From contig BMUD01000006.1 of NCBI GenBank assembly GCA_014650015.1, forward strand, positions 195,839-259,838: a stretch of DNA of 64,000 bases, written 5' to 3'. The number at the start of each line of letters is the position of its first letter. Positions within the stretch are counted from its first letter, which is position 1. Below are positions 1 through 8,955 of the stretch, one piece after another. The notes below the pieces were generated by a model. That model did no database searches. It saw only the letters and a list, made by a program, of their open reading frames with translations, and was not told the DNA's origin. Both the position numbers and the translations under genes were made by a program. This DNA comes from Streptomyces griseoloalbus. GTDB lineage: Bacteria > Actinomycetota > Actinomycetes > Streptomycetales > Streptomycetaceae.

Positions 1-167
1 GCGGGGACGTGCAGCGCGCGGTTCTCACCTCGGCGTACGGCGATGAGCTGGCCCTCCTTGACCAGCTGCCGGACGCGCGTCACCTCGACGCCGAGCATGT
101 CGGCGATGTCGGGGAGAGTGAGCCAGGCGGGGACGAGAGCATCGATCTTTGCGTCAATCTCGGTCAC
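1..167 (-). CDS. Rv2175c-type DNA-binding protein, N-terminal part
   Basis: The window cuts this gene; about 55 N-terminal codons are present, reading leftward from a GTG at 165-167 with a GGCAGG-like ribosome site. The peptide begins VTEIDAKIDALVPAWLTLPD and carries a helix-turn-helix of the MerR/excisionase-like type (DIADMLGVEVTRVRQLVKEG, then a basic wing VRRGENRAL). This is the pattern of the actinobacterial Rv2175c family. In M. tuberculosis that protein is a DNA-binding substrate of the kinase PknL, and a Ser/Thr kinase gene lies 4 kb away here. Direct repeats lie just upstream (255-299). The family is clear; the target in this organism is unknown. Confidence 0.85.
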   Translation of the reverse strand, partial: MTEIDAKIDALVPAWLTLPDIADMLGVEVTRVRQLVKEGQLIAVRRGENRALHVP

Positions 168-254
168 GGGTCCAAGCCTGCCACCTGCCACTGACAGTCG
201 GAAGTCAGCCCCGTCCACCCGGGCGGACGCGTCGCCCCGGCCCACCGGAGCGGG

Positions 255-299
255 GCGTCACGGACACGCCGGACCGAAGCGTCACGGACACGCCGGACC
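255..299. repeat. Two 21-bp direct repeats upstream of the HTH gene
   Basis: The 21-base unit at 255-275 is repeated exactly at 279-299, a 24-bp period, and part of it (GTCACG) recurs at about 303. Both copies lie between the end of the reductase gene and the start of the HTH gene, upstream of the latter, so they could be an operator. That role is inferred from position only. Confidence 0.7.
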
Positions 300-303
300 G
301 GGG

Positions 304-1545
304 TCACGCCGTCGCCGACTTCAACGGCGCGGCCGGATCCGCCAGCAGCCCGGCGTCCATCACCGTGCCCGCCTCGATCAGCCGGCGCCCCTGGGCCAGG
401 TCCCGGGGCCGCCCCACCGCGAGCAGCGCGATCAGGCGGGACTCCCGGAGCCAGCACACGCTCCACGCCGTCCCCGAGGGGTCCCCGCGCCACACGGTCC
501 GGTCGGCGTCCGCGTGATGCCCCGCGTACTGCACGAAGCGCCCGAACTGCTCGGACCAGAAGTACGGCACCGGGTCGTACACCGCCGGCGCCCGGCCGGT
601 GGCGACGCCGAGGATGTTCACGGCGACCGTGCGCGGCCCCTGGAGAGCGTTGTCCCAGTGGTGGACCAGCAGACGCTCGCCATAGCGCCCCGACGGGAAG
701 GACGCGCAGTCCCCGACCGCGTACACGTCCGGCACGGAGGTCATCAGATGACGGTCGGCCACCACCTCCCCCCGCTGCCCGAGCTCGATCCCGGAGCCCG
801 CCAGCCAGGCCGTGGCGGGCCGGGCCCCGATGCCGACGACCACGGCGCCGGCGGGCAGCCGCGAGCCGTCGTCCAGGACCACGACGCCGGGCTCGACCCG
901 CTCCACGCGCGCGTGCGTGCGCAGCACGACCCCGGCCTCGGCGTACCAGGCGGTCATCGGGGCCGCCACCTCGGCGGGCAGGGCCTCGACGAGCGGCCGT
1001 TCCTCGGCCTCCACGACGGTGACCGCGCAGCCCGCCTCACGTGCCGCCGTGGCGAACTCCGCGCCGATCCAGCCGGCGCCGACCACCACGATGTCGTGCT
1101 GTCGCGCGAGGACCGGCCGCAGCCGTTCGGCGTCGTCCAGGGTGCGCAGCAGATGCACGCCGGGGACGCCCTCGGCGCCCGGCAGCCGCACCGGTTCCGC
1201 ACCGGTGGCGATCACCAGCACGTCGTACGGGACGGGCCCGTTCTCCGTGTCCAGCTCGTGGTCGCCGGGGCGCAGGCCGAGCACCTCGCAGCCGAGCCGC
1301 AGCTCGATGCCGAGTTCCTCGAAGTCGACGTCGAAGGCGGAACCCTCGGCCGTGCCGAGCAGCACCGCCTTCGACAGCGGCGGCCGGTCGTAGGGCTGGT
1401 GGGGCTCCGCGCCGATCACGGTCACGGTGCCGGTGAAGCCCTGCTCCCGCAGGGCGGTCGCGGTCCGCACCCCGGCCATGCCCGCGCCCGCCACCACCAC
1501 TCGCCGCGGCTCGGACCGTCCCGGTTGCTGCGTCTGCTCGCTCAC
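304..1545 (-). CDS. FAD-dependent NAD(P)H oxidoreductase (ferredoxin reductase-like)
   Basis: This 413-residue protein has the two-dinucleotide-fold layout of ferredoxin/rhodocoxin reductases. There is an N-terminal FAD-binding VVVAGAGMAGVRTA (about 16-29), the DRPPLSK segment (about 53-59), an NAD-binding VVVGAGWIGAEFA (about 152-164), the second FAD motif VYAVGDCAS (about 273-281) and a C-terminal reductase cap with VPYFWSEQFG. It probably transfers electrons from NAD(P)H to a ferredoxin or Rieske-type partner, but no partner gene is adjacent. The start is GTG at 1543-1545, with TATGGT 6 nt upstream, as in a leaderless transcript. The gene is divergent from thiO. The family is secure; the substrate is not known. 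Confidence 0.88.
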   Translation of the reverse strand: MSEQTQQPGRSEPRRVVVAGAGMAGVRTATALREQGFTGTVTVIGAEPHQPYDRPPLSKAVLLGTAEGSAFDVDFEELGIELRLGCEVLGLRPGDHELDTENGPVPYDVLVIATGAEPVRLPGAEGVPGVHLLRTLDDAERLRPVLARQHDIVVVGAGWIGAEFATAAREAGCAVTVVEAEERPLVEALPAEVAAPMTAWYAEAGVVLRTHARVERVEPGVVVLDDGSRLPAGAVVVGIGARPATAWLAGSGIELGQRGEVVADRHLMTSVPDVYAVGDCASFPSGRYGERLLVHHWDNALQGPRTVAVNILGVATGRAPAVYDPVPYFWSEQFGRFVQYAGHHADADRTVWRGDPSGTAWSVCWLRESRLIALLAVGRPRDLAQGRRLIEAGTVMDAGLLADPAAPLKSATA

Positions 1546-1551
1546 CCGATC

Positions 1552-1557
1552 ACCATA
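1552..1557 (-). promoter_or_regulatory. -10 element of a leaderless gene (TATGGT)
   Basis: TATGGT on the minus strand ends 6 nt before the GTG of the oxidoreductase gene, so transcription should begin at or next to the start codon. Confidence 0.5.
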
Positions 1558-1702
1558 GGCACCTGACAGCGCATCGATCAGCCGGTTCCGGCGGGGACGG
1601 GCGGGGAGACGAGCGGGGACGAGCCCGTCGCGCGGGCGTGCCGGGCGGAGGCTCCCTTACCCGGCCGGTGCGCCGAGGGCTAGGGTGGCCGTCGTAAAAC
1701 AC

Positions 1703-1791
1703 TCGCGGGAGCCCGGACGCACCGGGCTGAGAGGGAGGCTGGCGGCCTCCGACCGTACGAACCTGATCCGGGTCATGCCGGCGAAGGGAGG
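1703..1791 (+). promoter_or_regulatory. TPP riboswitch (THI element)
   Basis: The conserved THI-box pieces occur in order. There is a GC stem, then CTGAGAGGGAGG, a variable P3 arm (about 1737-1748), then GAACCTGATCCGGGTCATGC and GGCGAAGGGAG. The element ends about 12 nt before the thiO start, so it covers the ribosome-binding region. This fits control of translation initiation by thiamine pyrophosphate. Recognition is by sequence signature; no folding was computed. Confidence 0.95.
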
Positions 1792-1803
1792 GGCTGGACG
1801 CCC

Positions 1804-3976
<2,173 letters not shown>

Positions 3977-3986
3977 GGCCTGCGCG

Positions 3987-4205
3987 TCACCGCGGGCGGT
4001 CGGGCCGCTGGGCGGCACGGGTGGGCGCGGCCTCGGCGAGTTCGGCGGGCGTGTCGGTCAGCCCTTCGGGGGCGGGGCGGCCCCACTCGCTCATCTCCCG
4101 GGCGAAGATCTCCCGGATCTCCCCGCGGTTGCGGTGGATCGCCGGGCGGCACCCCGTGAGCGCCGGCGGGCGGGCCCGCCCGCGCGGTGAGGCGGCGCAC
4201 GTCAC
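3987..4205 (-). CDS. Small conserved hypothetical protein (72 aa)
   Basis: This 72-codon gene reads leftward from a GTG at 4203-4205, with GGAG 7 nt upstream on the minus strand. The C-terminal half looks like a real folded protein: IHRNRGEIREIFAREMSEWG followed by RPAPEGLTDTPAELAEAAPT. The N-terminal 25 residues are Pro/Arg-rich, so the true start might be later. The gene ends only 10 bp from the convergent thiG stop and starts 63 bp before the divergent kinase gene. I recognise no domain. The length and a proper ribosome site argue for a genuine, easily overlooked gene. Confidence 0.6.
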   Translation of the reverse strand: MTCAASPRGRARPPALTGCRPAIHRNRGEIREIFAREMSEWGRPAPEGLTDTPAELAEAAPTRAAQRPDRPR

Positions 4206-4255
4206 AGGTCCGCTCCAACGGGGGTGAACGGGGCGGGGGTGTCGGTGGGGGCTCG

Positions 4256-4261
4256 TAGACT
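4256..4261 (+). promoter_or_regulatory. -10 element of the PASTA kinase gene (TAGACT)
   Basis: TAGACT lies 7 nt before GTG 4269, and no Shine-Dalgarno sequence precedes that codon. This is the usual Streptomyces leaderless arrangement and supports the chosen start over the in-frame ATG at 4224. Confidence 0.55.
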
Positions 4262-4268
4262 CTCGTGC

Positions 4269-6206
4269 GTGGACACGACCCTTCAGGACCCTCTGGTCGG
4301 GCAGGTGCTCGACGGCCGGTATCGCGTCGACGCGCGGATCGCGGTCGGCGGGATGGCCACGGTCTACCGGGCCGTGGACACCCGTCTGGACCGCATCCTC
4401 GCGCTCAAGGTGATGCACCCCTCCCTCGCCGCCGACGTCTCCTTCGTCGAGCGGTTCATCCGCGAGGCCAAGTCGGTCGCCCGGCTGGCCCACCCGAACG
4501 TGGTGCAGGTCTTCGACCAGGGCACCGACGGGGCGTACGTCTACCTGGCGATGGAGTACGTCGCCGGCTGCACCCTGCGCGACGTGCTGCGCGAGCGCGG
4601 GGCGCTCCAGCCGCGGGCCGCGCTGGACATCCTGGAGCCGGTGCTGGCCGCGCTCGGCGCGGCGCACCGGGCCGGGTTCGTGCACCGGGACATGAAGCCC
4701 GAGAACGTGCTGATCGGGGACGACGGCCGGGTCAAGGTCGCCGACTTCGGGCTGGTCCGCGCCGTGGACACGGTGACGAACACCACGGGCACCGTGCTCG
4801 GCACGGTCTCGTACCTGGCGCCGGAGCAGATCGAGGCCGGCACCGCCGACCCCCGCGTGGACGTCTACGCCTGCGGCATCCTGCTGTACGAGATGCTGAC
4901 CGGCGAGAAGCCGCACGACGGCGACTCCCCCGCGATCGTGCTCTACAAGCACCTGCACGACGACGTGCCGCCCCCGTCGGCCACCGTGCCCGGGATGGCG
5001 TACGAGCTGGACGAGCTGGTCGCGTCGGGGACCGCCCGCGACCCCGAGGCCCGTCCGCACGACGCGGTGGCGCTCCTCGCGCAGGTCCGCGCGGCGCGCG
5101 GCCGGCTCGGTGCCGAGCAGCTCGACGCGGTGCCGCCGCAGGCGCTGACGGCGGAGCACGACAACGCCGGGGACCGTACGAGTGTCATCCCGCGCGCGCT
5201 GACGGTGCCCCGCCCGCTGCCGGTCGACGAGGACGAGGGGCGCGACGACGCGGCGGACTCCTTGCACCGCACCAGCCGGCTCCAGTCCCCGCCGCCGCTG
5301 CCGCCCCGGCGCCGTACGGCGCTGCGGCGCGGCCCGATGGCGATCGTCGTGGTCGTACTGCTGGTCCTCGGGGCCGGCACCGGCGTGTGGTACATCAACT
5401 CCGGCCAGTTCACCAAGGTCCCGCCGCTGCTGGCGAAGACCGAGGAGGAGGCCGCGGACCGGCTGGCGGATGCCGGGCTGGACGTCGGCCAGGTGAAGGA
5501 GGCGTACAGCGACACCGTCGAGCGGGGCACGGTGATCAGCACCGATCCGAAGGCGGGCGCCCGCATCCGCAGCCACGACTCGGTGTCGCTCACCCTCTCC
5601 AAGGGCCCGCAGACCGTCCGGGTGCCCGACCTCGACGGCTACCCGCTGGACAACGCGCGGTCGCTGCTGGAGGACGAGGGCCTGGAGCCGGGCATGGTCA
5701 CCCGCGAGTTCAGTGGAACCGTGCCGCGGGGCTCCGTGATCTCCACGGAGCCGGGCAAGGGCACCAAGGTCCGCGCGAGTTCCGCGGTGGCGCTGACCGT
5801 GAGCAAGGGCCGCCCGGTGAGTGTGCCCGAGGTGGTCGGTGACGATGTCACGGACGCCCGCGCCGCGCTGCAGCGGGCCGGCCTCGAGGTGAAGATCGCC
5901 ACCGAGCGGGTCAACTCCCCGCACGACGCGGGCCGGGTCGCCCGGCAGACCCCGGGCGTCGGCCGTCAGGCCGCCGAGGGCAGCACCGTCACGCTGACGC
6001 TGTCCAAGGGCCCCGAGATGATCGCGGTGCCGGACGTGGTCGGTGACAGCGTCGACGAGGCCAAGGAGAAGCTGGAGGGCGCCGGGTTCGGGGTGAAGGA
6101 GGACCGGGGGCTGCTCGGCCTGTTCGGCGACACCGTCAAGGGCCAGTCCGTGGACGGTGGCGACACCGCGCCCAAGGGTTCGACGATCACCATCGAGATC
6201 CGCTGA
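4269..6206 (+). CDS. Transmembrane Ser/Thr protein kinase with four PASTA domains
   Basis: This 645-residue kinase has an intracellular Hanks-type domain (about 13-275), with glycine loop IAVGGMATVYRA, catalytic lysine in LALKVM, active-site HRDMKPENVL and DFGLV. A linker follows, then one transmembrane helix (about 355-377) and four tandem PASTA repeats (about 382-645, with VPDLDGYPLDNAR, VPEVVGDDVTDAR and VPDVVGDSVDEAK). PASTA domains of PknB-type kinases sense peptidoglycan fragments, so it probably couples wall state to phosphorylation. It sits where M. tuberculosis has pknL, near the Rv2175c-type gene, but as I recall PknL lacks PASTA repeats. GTG 4269 was chosen from the leaderless -10. 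Confidence 0.95.
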   Translation: MDTTLQDPLVGQVLDGRYRVDARIAVGGMATVYRAVDTRLDRILALKVMHPSLAADVSFVERFIREAKSVARLAHPNVVQVFDQGTDGAYVYLAMEYVAGCTLRDVLRERGALQPRAALDILEPVLAALGAAHRAGFVHRDMKPENVLIGDDGRVKVADFGLVRAVDTVTNTTGTVLGTVSYLAPEQIEAGTADPRVDVYACGILLYEMLTGEKPHDGDSPAIVLYKHLHDDVPPPSATVPGMAYELDELVASGTARDPEARPHDAVALLAQVRAARGRLGAEQLDAVPPQALTAEHDNAGDRTSVIPRALTVPRPLPVDEDEGRDDAADSLHRTSRLQSPPPLPPRRRTALRRGPMAIVVVVLLVLGAGTGVWYINSGQFTKVPPLLAKTEEEAADRLADAGLDVGQVKEAYSDTVERGTVISTDPKAGARIRSHDSVSLTLSKGPQTVRVPDLDGYPLDNARSLLEDEGLEPGMVTREFSGTVPRGSVISTEPGKGTKVRASSAVALTVSKGRPVSVPEVVGDDVTDARAALQRAGLEVKIATERVNSPHDAGRVARQTPGVGRQAAEGSTVTLTLSKGPEMIAVPDVVGDSVDEAKEKLEGAGFGVKEDRGLLGLFGDTVKGQSVDGGDTAPKGSTITIEIR

Positions 6207-6276
6207 GTCCGCCGGATCCGCCGAGTCCGCCGAACGCGCTGCCGGGCGGCCCCGGCGCTCATGACACCCTTGACGG

Positions 6277-7155
6277 GTGAAGAGTCACCTGTCCGGCCCC
6301 GCCCGTAACCCGATCGGCGGCCACGTCCCCGTGGCCGGCGGTCTGCACTCCGTCGGTCTGTCCTACGCCCGCGAGCTGAACGCCGAGACCGTGCAGGTCT
6401 TCGTCGCCAATCCGCGCGGCTGGGCCACACCGGCCGGCAACCCGAAGCAGGACGAGGCGTTCCGCGCGGCCTGCGCCGCCGAGTCGATCCCGGCGTATGT
6501 GCACGCCCCGTATCTGATCAACTTCGGGTCCCACACGGAGGCGACCGTCGAGCGGTCCGTCGAGTCGTTGCGGCACTCGCTGCGCCGCGGGCGTGAGATC
6601 GGCGCGCTGGGCGTGGTGGTGCACACGGGCAGCGCGACCGGCGGGCGGGAGCGGTCGGTGGCGCTGAAGCAGGTACGGGAGCACCTGCTGCCGCTGCTCG
6701 ACGAGCTCACCCGTGACGACGACCCGTTCCTGCTGCTGGAGTCGACCGCGGGGCAGGGGGCCTCGCTGTGCTCACGGACCTGGGACTTCGGGCCGTACTT
6801 CGAGGCGCTGGACGCCCATCCGAAGCTGGGCGTCTGCCTGGACACCTGCCACGTCTTCGCGGCCGGCCACGACCTGACCGGGCCCAGCGGGATGCATCAG
6901 ACGCTGGATCTGCTGGTGGGGACGGTCGGCGCGGGACGGCTGAAGCTGATCCACGCCAACGACTCCATGGACGTGGTCGGCGCGCACAAGGACCGGCACG
7001 CCAACATCGGCGGCGGACACATCGGTGAGGACCCCTTCCGGGCGCTGATGACGCACCCGGCGACCGAGGGCGTACCGCTGATCATCGAGACACCGGGCGG
7101 CAAGGAGGGACACGCCGCGGATGTGGAGCGGCTGAAGAAACTGCGGGACTCCTGA
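6277..7155 (+). CDS. Endonuclease IV-like TIM-barrel protein (deoxyribonuclease IV)
   Basis: This 292-residue protein belongs to the AP endonuclease 2 / xylose isomerase-like barrel family. It begins with NPIGGHVPVAGGL and carries metal-ligand strands typical of Nfo: YVHAPYLINF, VVHTGSATGG, LLLESTAGQG (glutamate ligand), GVCLDTCHVFAAG, LIHANDSMD, DRHANIGGGHIG and LIIETPGG. Members cut DNA at abasic sites using three zinc ions. The start is GTG at 6277, 70 bp after the kinase gene. It converges on the molybdopterin oxidase gene with a 16-bp gap. The family call is strong; DNA-repair activity is inferred. Confidence 0.9.
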   Translation: MKSHLSGPARNPIGGHVPVAGGLHSVGLSYARELNAETVQVFVANPRGWATPAGNPKQDEAFRAACAAESIPAYVHAPYLINFGSHTEATVERSVESLRHSLRRGREIGALGVVVHTGSATGGRERSVALKQVREHLLPLLDELTRDDDPFLLLESTAGQGASLCSRTWDFGPYFEALDAHPKLGVCLDTCHVFAAGHDLTGPSGMHQTLDLLVGTVGAGRLKLIHANDSMDVVGAHKDRHANIGGGHIGEDPFRALMTHPATEGVPLIIETPGGKEGHAADVERLKKLRDS

Positions 7156-7171
7156 CGCCACCGCACGGGGG

Positions 7172-7819
7172 TCAGGGCTCGGGGCCGTCCCCGGGCTCCT
7201 CCTGGTAGGAGTAGCGCTGTTCCTTCCAGGGGTCGCCGACGTTGTGGTAGCCGCGCTCCTCCCAGAAGCCCCGGCGGTCGGCGTTCATGTACTCCACGCC
7301 GCGGACCCACTTGGGTCCCTTCCAGGCGTACAGATGGGGGACGATCAGGCGCAGCGGAAAGCCGTGCTCGGCGGTCAGCAGCTCGCCGTCCTTGTGGGTG
7401 GCGAAGAGGGCGCGCTCGGACGTGAAGTCGGCCAGGCGGAGGTTGGAGCTGAATCCGTACTCCGCCCACACCATCACATGTGTGACGTCCGGCGCGGGCG
7501 GGGCGATGTCCACGATGGTGCGCGCCGGGATTCCGCCCCACTCGGCGCCGACCATGCTGAACTTGGTGACGCAGTGCAGATCGGCCACGACGGTGGTGTA
7601 CGGCAGGGCCGTGAACTCCTCGTGGTTCCAGCAGTGCTTCTCACCGTCGGCGGTGGCGCCGAAGACCCGGAACTCCCAGCGCTCGGGCCGGAACTTGGGA
7701 ACCGGCCCGTAATGCGTCACCGGCCAGCCCTTTTGCAGACGCTGCCCCGGCGGGAGCTCGAACCGCGCCGCTCCTCGTGATGCGCGCTCCCCCGATTCGC
7801 GTTCCGCCGGCTGACCCAT
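7172..7819 (-). CDS. Molybdopterin-dependent oxidoreductase (sulfite oxidase-like catalytic domain)
   Basis: The 215-residue protein is a single molybdopterin-binding domain of the sulfite oxidase/YedY family. The conserved Mo-ligating cysteine appears in VADLHCVTKFSM, followed by WGGIPARTI and the C-terminal VPHLYAWKGPKWVRGVE. There is no signal peptide, haem domain or dimerisation domain, so it is a minimal cytosolic-looking form. Natural substrate and electron acceptor cannot be read from the sequence. The start is ATG at 7819, preceded by GGATGGAG; an upstream in-frame start at 7879 lacks a good site. It is divergent from bfr. Confidence 0.88.
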   Translation of the reverse strand: MGQPAERESGERASRGAARFELPPGQRLQKGWPVTHYGPVPKFRPERWEFRVFGATADGEKHCWNHEEFTALPYTTVVADLHCVTKFSMVGAEWGGIPARTIVDIAPPAPDVTHVMVWAEYGFSSNLRLADFTSERALFATHKDGELLTAEHGFPLRLIVPHLYAWKGPKWVRGVEYMNADRRGFWEERGYHNVGDPWKEQRYSYQEEPGDGPEP

Positions 7820-7893
7820 GTCTCCATCCTGACAGACCGGGGGCGATGCCCCTGAACCGGGCCCGGCAGATTCGGGCAATCGGGTATGAAATC

Positions 7894-7930
7894 ACTAAGC
7901 ATGGACTTACTTACTAAGTGAAGACTTACT
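7894..7930. promoter_or_regulatory. Cluster of ACTTA/TAAGT half-sites between divergent genes
   Basis: This AT-rich stretch holds ACTAAGC, then ACTTACTTACTAAGT (a palindrome with ACTTA at 7905-7909 and TAAGT at 7915-7919), then another ACTTACT at 7924-7930. It lies upstream of both bfr and the molybdopterin oxidase gene. The symmetry and local AT richness suggest an operator or promoter core. The binding factor is unknown. Confidence 0.45.
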
Positions 7931-8000
7931 GGACGATCTTTCGCGCCGGTGCAATCATGCGCCCCAACCTGCCAGTTCCCGCGCGGAAGGAGCCCATGCG

Positions 8001-8501
8001 ATGCAGGGCGACCCCGAGGTCATCGAATTCCTGAATGAGCAGCTGACCGCCGAGCTCACGGCGATCAACCAGTACTTCCTGCACTCGAAGCTGCAGGACC
8101 ACAAGGGCTGGACGAAACTCGCCGAGTACACGCGCGCCGAGTCCTTCGACGAGATGCGGCACGCCGAGGTGCTCACCGACCGCATCCTCCTGCTCGACGG
8201 CCTGCCGAACTACCAGCGGCTGTTCCACGTCCGGGTCGGCCAGACGGTGACCGAGATGTTCCAGGCCGACCGGGAGGTCGAACTCGAGGCGATCGACCGT
8301 CTGCGCCGCGGGGTGGAGGTCATGCGCAACAAGAACGACATCACGTCGGCCAACATCTTCGAGGCGATCCTGGCCGACGAGGAGCACCACATCGACTACC
8401 TGGACACACAGCTGGAGCTGATCGAGAAGCTGGGCGAGGCGCTGTACCTGTCGACGGTCGTCGAGCAGTCCCAGCCCGACACCTCAGGCCCGGGGCACTA
8501 G
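8001..8501 (+). CDS. bfr: Bacterioferritin
   Basis: This 166-residue haem-containing ferritin stores iron in a 24-mer shell. Ferroxidase ligands are visible in LNEQLTAELTAINQYF, the AESFDEMRHAEVL helix (with the haem-binding methionine and Glu-x-x-His ligands) and ILADEEHHIDYLDTQLELI. ATG 8001 follows GGAAGGAG at about 7985-7992, and the frame excludes the nearby ATG at 7996. The ferredoxin partner gene bfd lies immediately downstream in the opposite direction, a pairing expected for iron storage and release. Confidence 0.97.
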   Translation: MQGDPEVIEFLNEQLTAELTAINQYFLHSKLQDHKGWTKLAEYTRAESFDEMRHAEVLTDRILLLDGLPNYQRLFHVRVGQTVTEMFQADREVELEAIDRLRRGVEVMRNKNDITSANIFEAILADEEHHIDYLDTQLELIEKLGEALYLSTVVEQSQPDTSGPGH

Positions 8502-8562
8502 GTGTTCTGTCCTGGCAATTGCCGCCTGTCTCGCGGGCGACGACGCGAATTGTCAGACAGAC

Positions 8563-8799
8563 CTAGGCGGCTTCCGGCAGCTCCACGGTGAGCGACGGCT
8601 CCCCCTGGTCGATCAGTTCCCGACGGGGGCAGGCGCCGCGGCCGAGCAGTGCCTGGATGCGCCGTACACAGCCGCCGCAGTCGGTGCCCGCCTTGCAGGC
8701 GGAGGCGATCTGCCGAGGGGTGCACGCGCCGGCTTCCGCGTGGCTCTTCACCTGTTCCTCGGTCACACCGAAGCAACTGCAGACGAACACGCGGTTCAC
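8563..8799 (-). CDS. bfd: Bacterioferritin-associated ferredoxin-like [2Fe-2S] protein
   Basis: This 78-residue BFD-like protein has the cysteine pattern of the family: an N-terminal VFVCSCFGVTEEQV (Cys-x-Cys) and ACKAGTDCGGCVRRI (Cys-x-x-Cys), which together bind one [2Fe-2S] cluster. Bfd reduces bacterioferritin to release stored iron. The gene has an IdeR/DmdR-type iron box just upstream (8844-8862), so it is expected to be induced when iron is scarce, which suits release of iron from the Bfr encoded next door. The two genes converge with about 60 bp between stops. Confidence 0.93.
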   Translation of the reverse strand: MNRVFVCSCFGVTEEQVKSHAEAGACTPRQIASACKAGTDCGGCVRRIQALLGRGACPRRELIDQGEPSLTVELPEAA

Positions 8800-8843
8800 C
8801 TCCCGACGAAGTGCTGGGTCGTGCCATACCGACCCCTGATCGG

Positions 8844-8862
8844 TGAGGCAAACCTAACCTTA
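8844..8862 (-). promoter_or_regulatory. Iron box (IdeR/DmdR1 operator) upstream of bfd
   Basis: On the minus strand the 19-mer TAAGGTTAGGTTTGCCTCA matches the actinobacterial iron-box consensus TTAGGTTAGGCTAACCTAA at 14 of 19 positions, including the AGGTTAGG core. It lies 45 bp upstream of the bfd start, where binding of the Fe-loaded repressor would block transcription. Confidence 0.75.
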
Positions 8863-8883
8863 CCCGTCGTCCGGAGGGCACAA

Positions 8884-8930
8884 AAGGGGGGTGGGGCGCG
8901 GTCCCATGTGATCCGCGCCCCACCCCCCTT
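8884..8930 (-). terminator. Intrinsic terminator of the DAHP synthase gene
   Basis: A perfect 18-bp stem (8884-8901 pairs with 8913-8930, 11-nt loop) lies 25 bp beyond the aroH stop. Read in the direction of aroH the stem is followed by TTTTG, giving a short T tract. It also insulates bfd. Confidence 0.85.
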
Positions 8931-8955
8931 CACCGCTGGTCGGCGGCGGAGCCGG

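Noticed and set aside
43-1566. 507-codon forward frame over the oxidoreductase gene
   Set aside because: It is the antisense shadow of a well-recognised FAD reductase and has biased, repetitive composition.
3987-5924. Very long open frame antisense to the PASTA kinase gene
   Set aside because: GC-rich codon bias of the kinase leaves the opposite frame open; its product is Arg/His/Gly-rich and shows no family pattern. Only the last 72 codons outside the kinase look like a gene.
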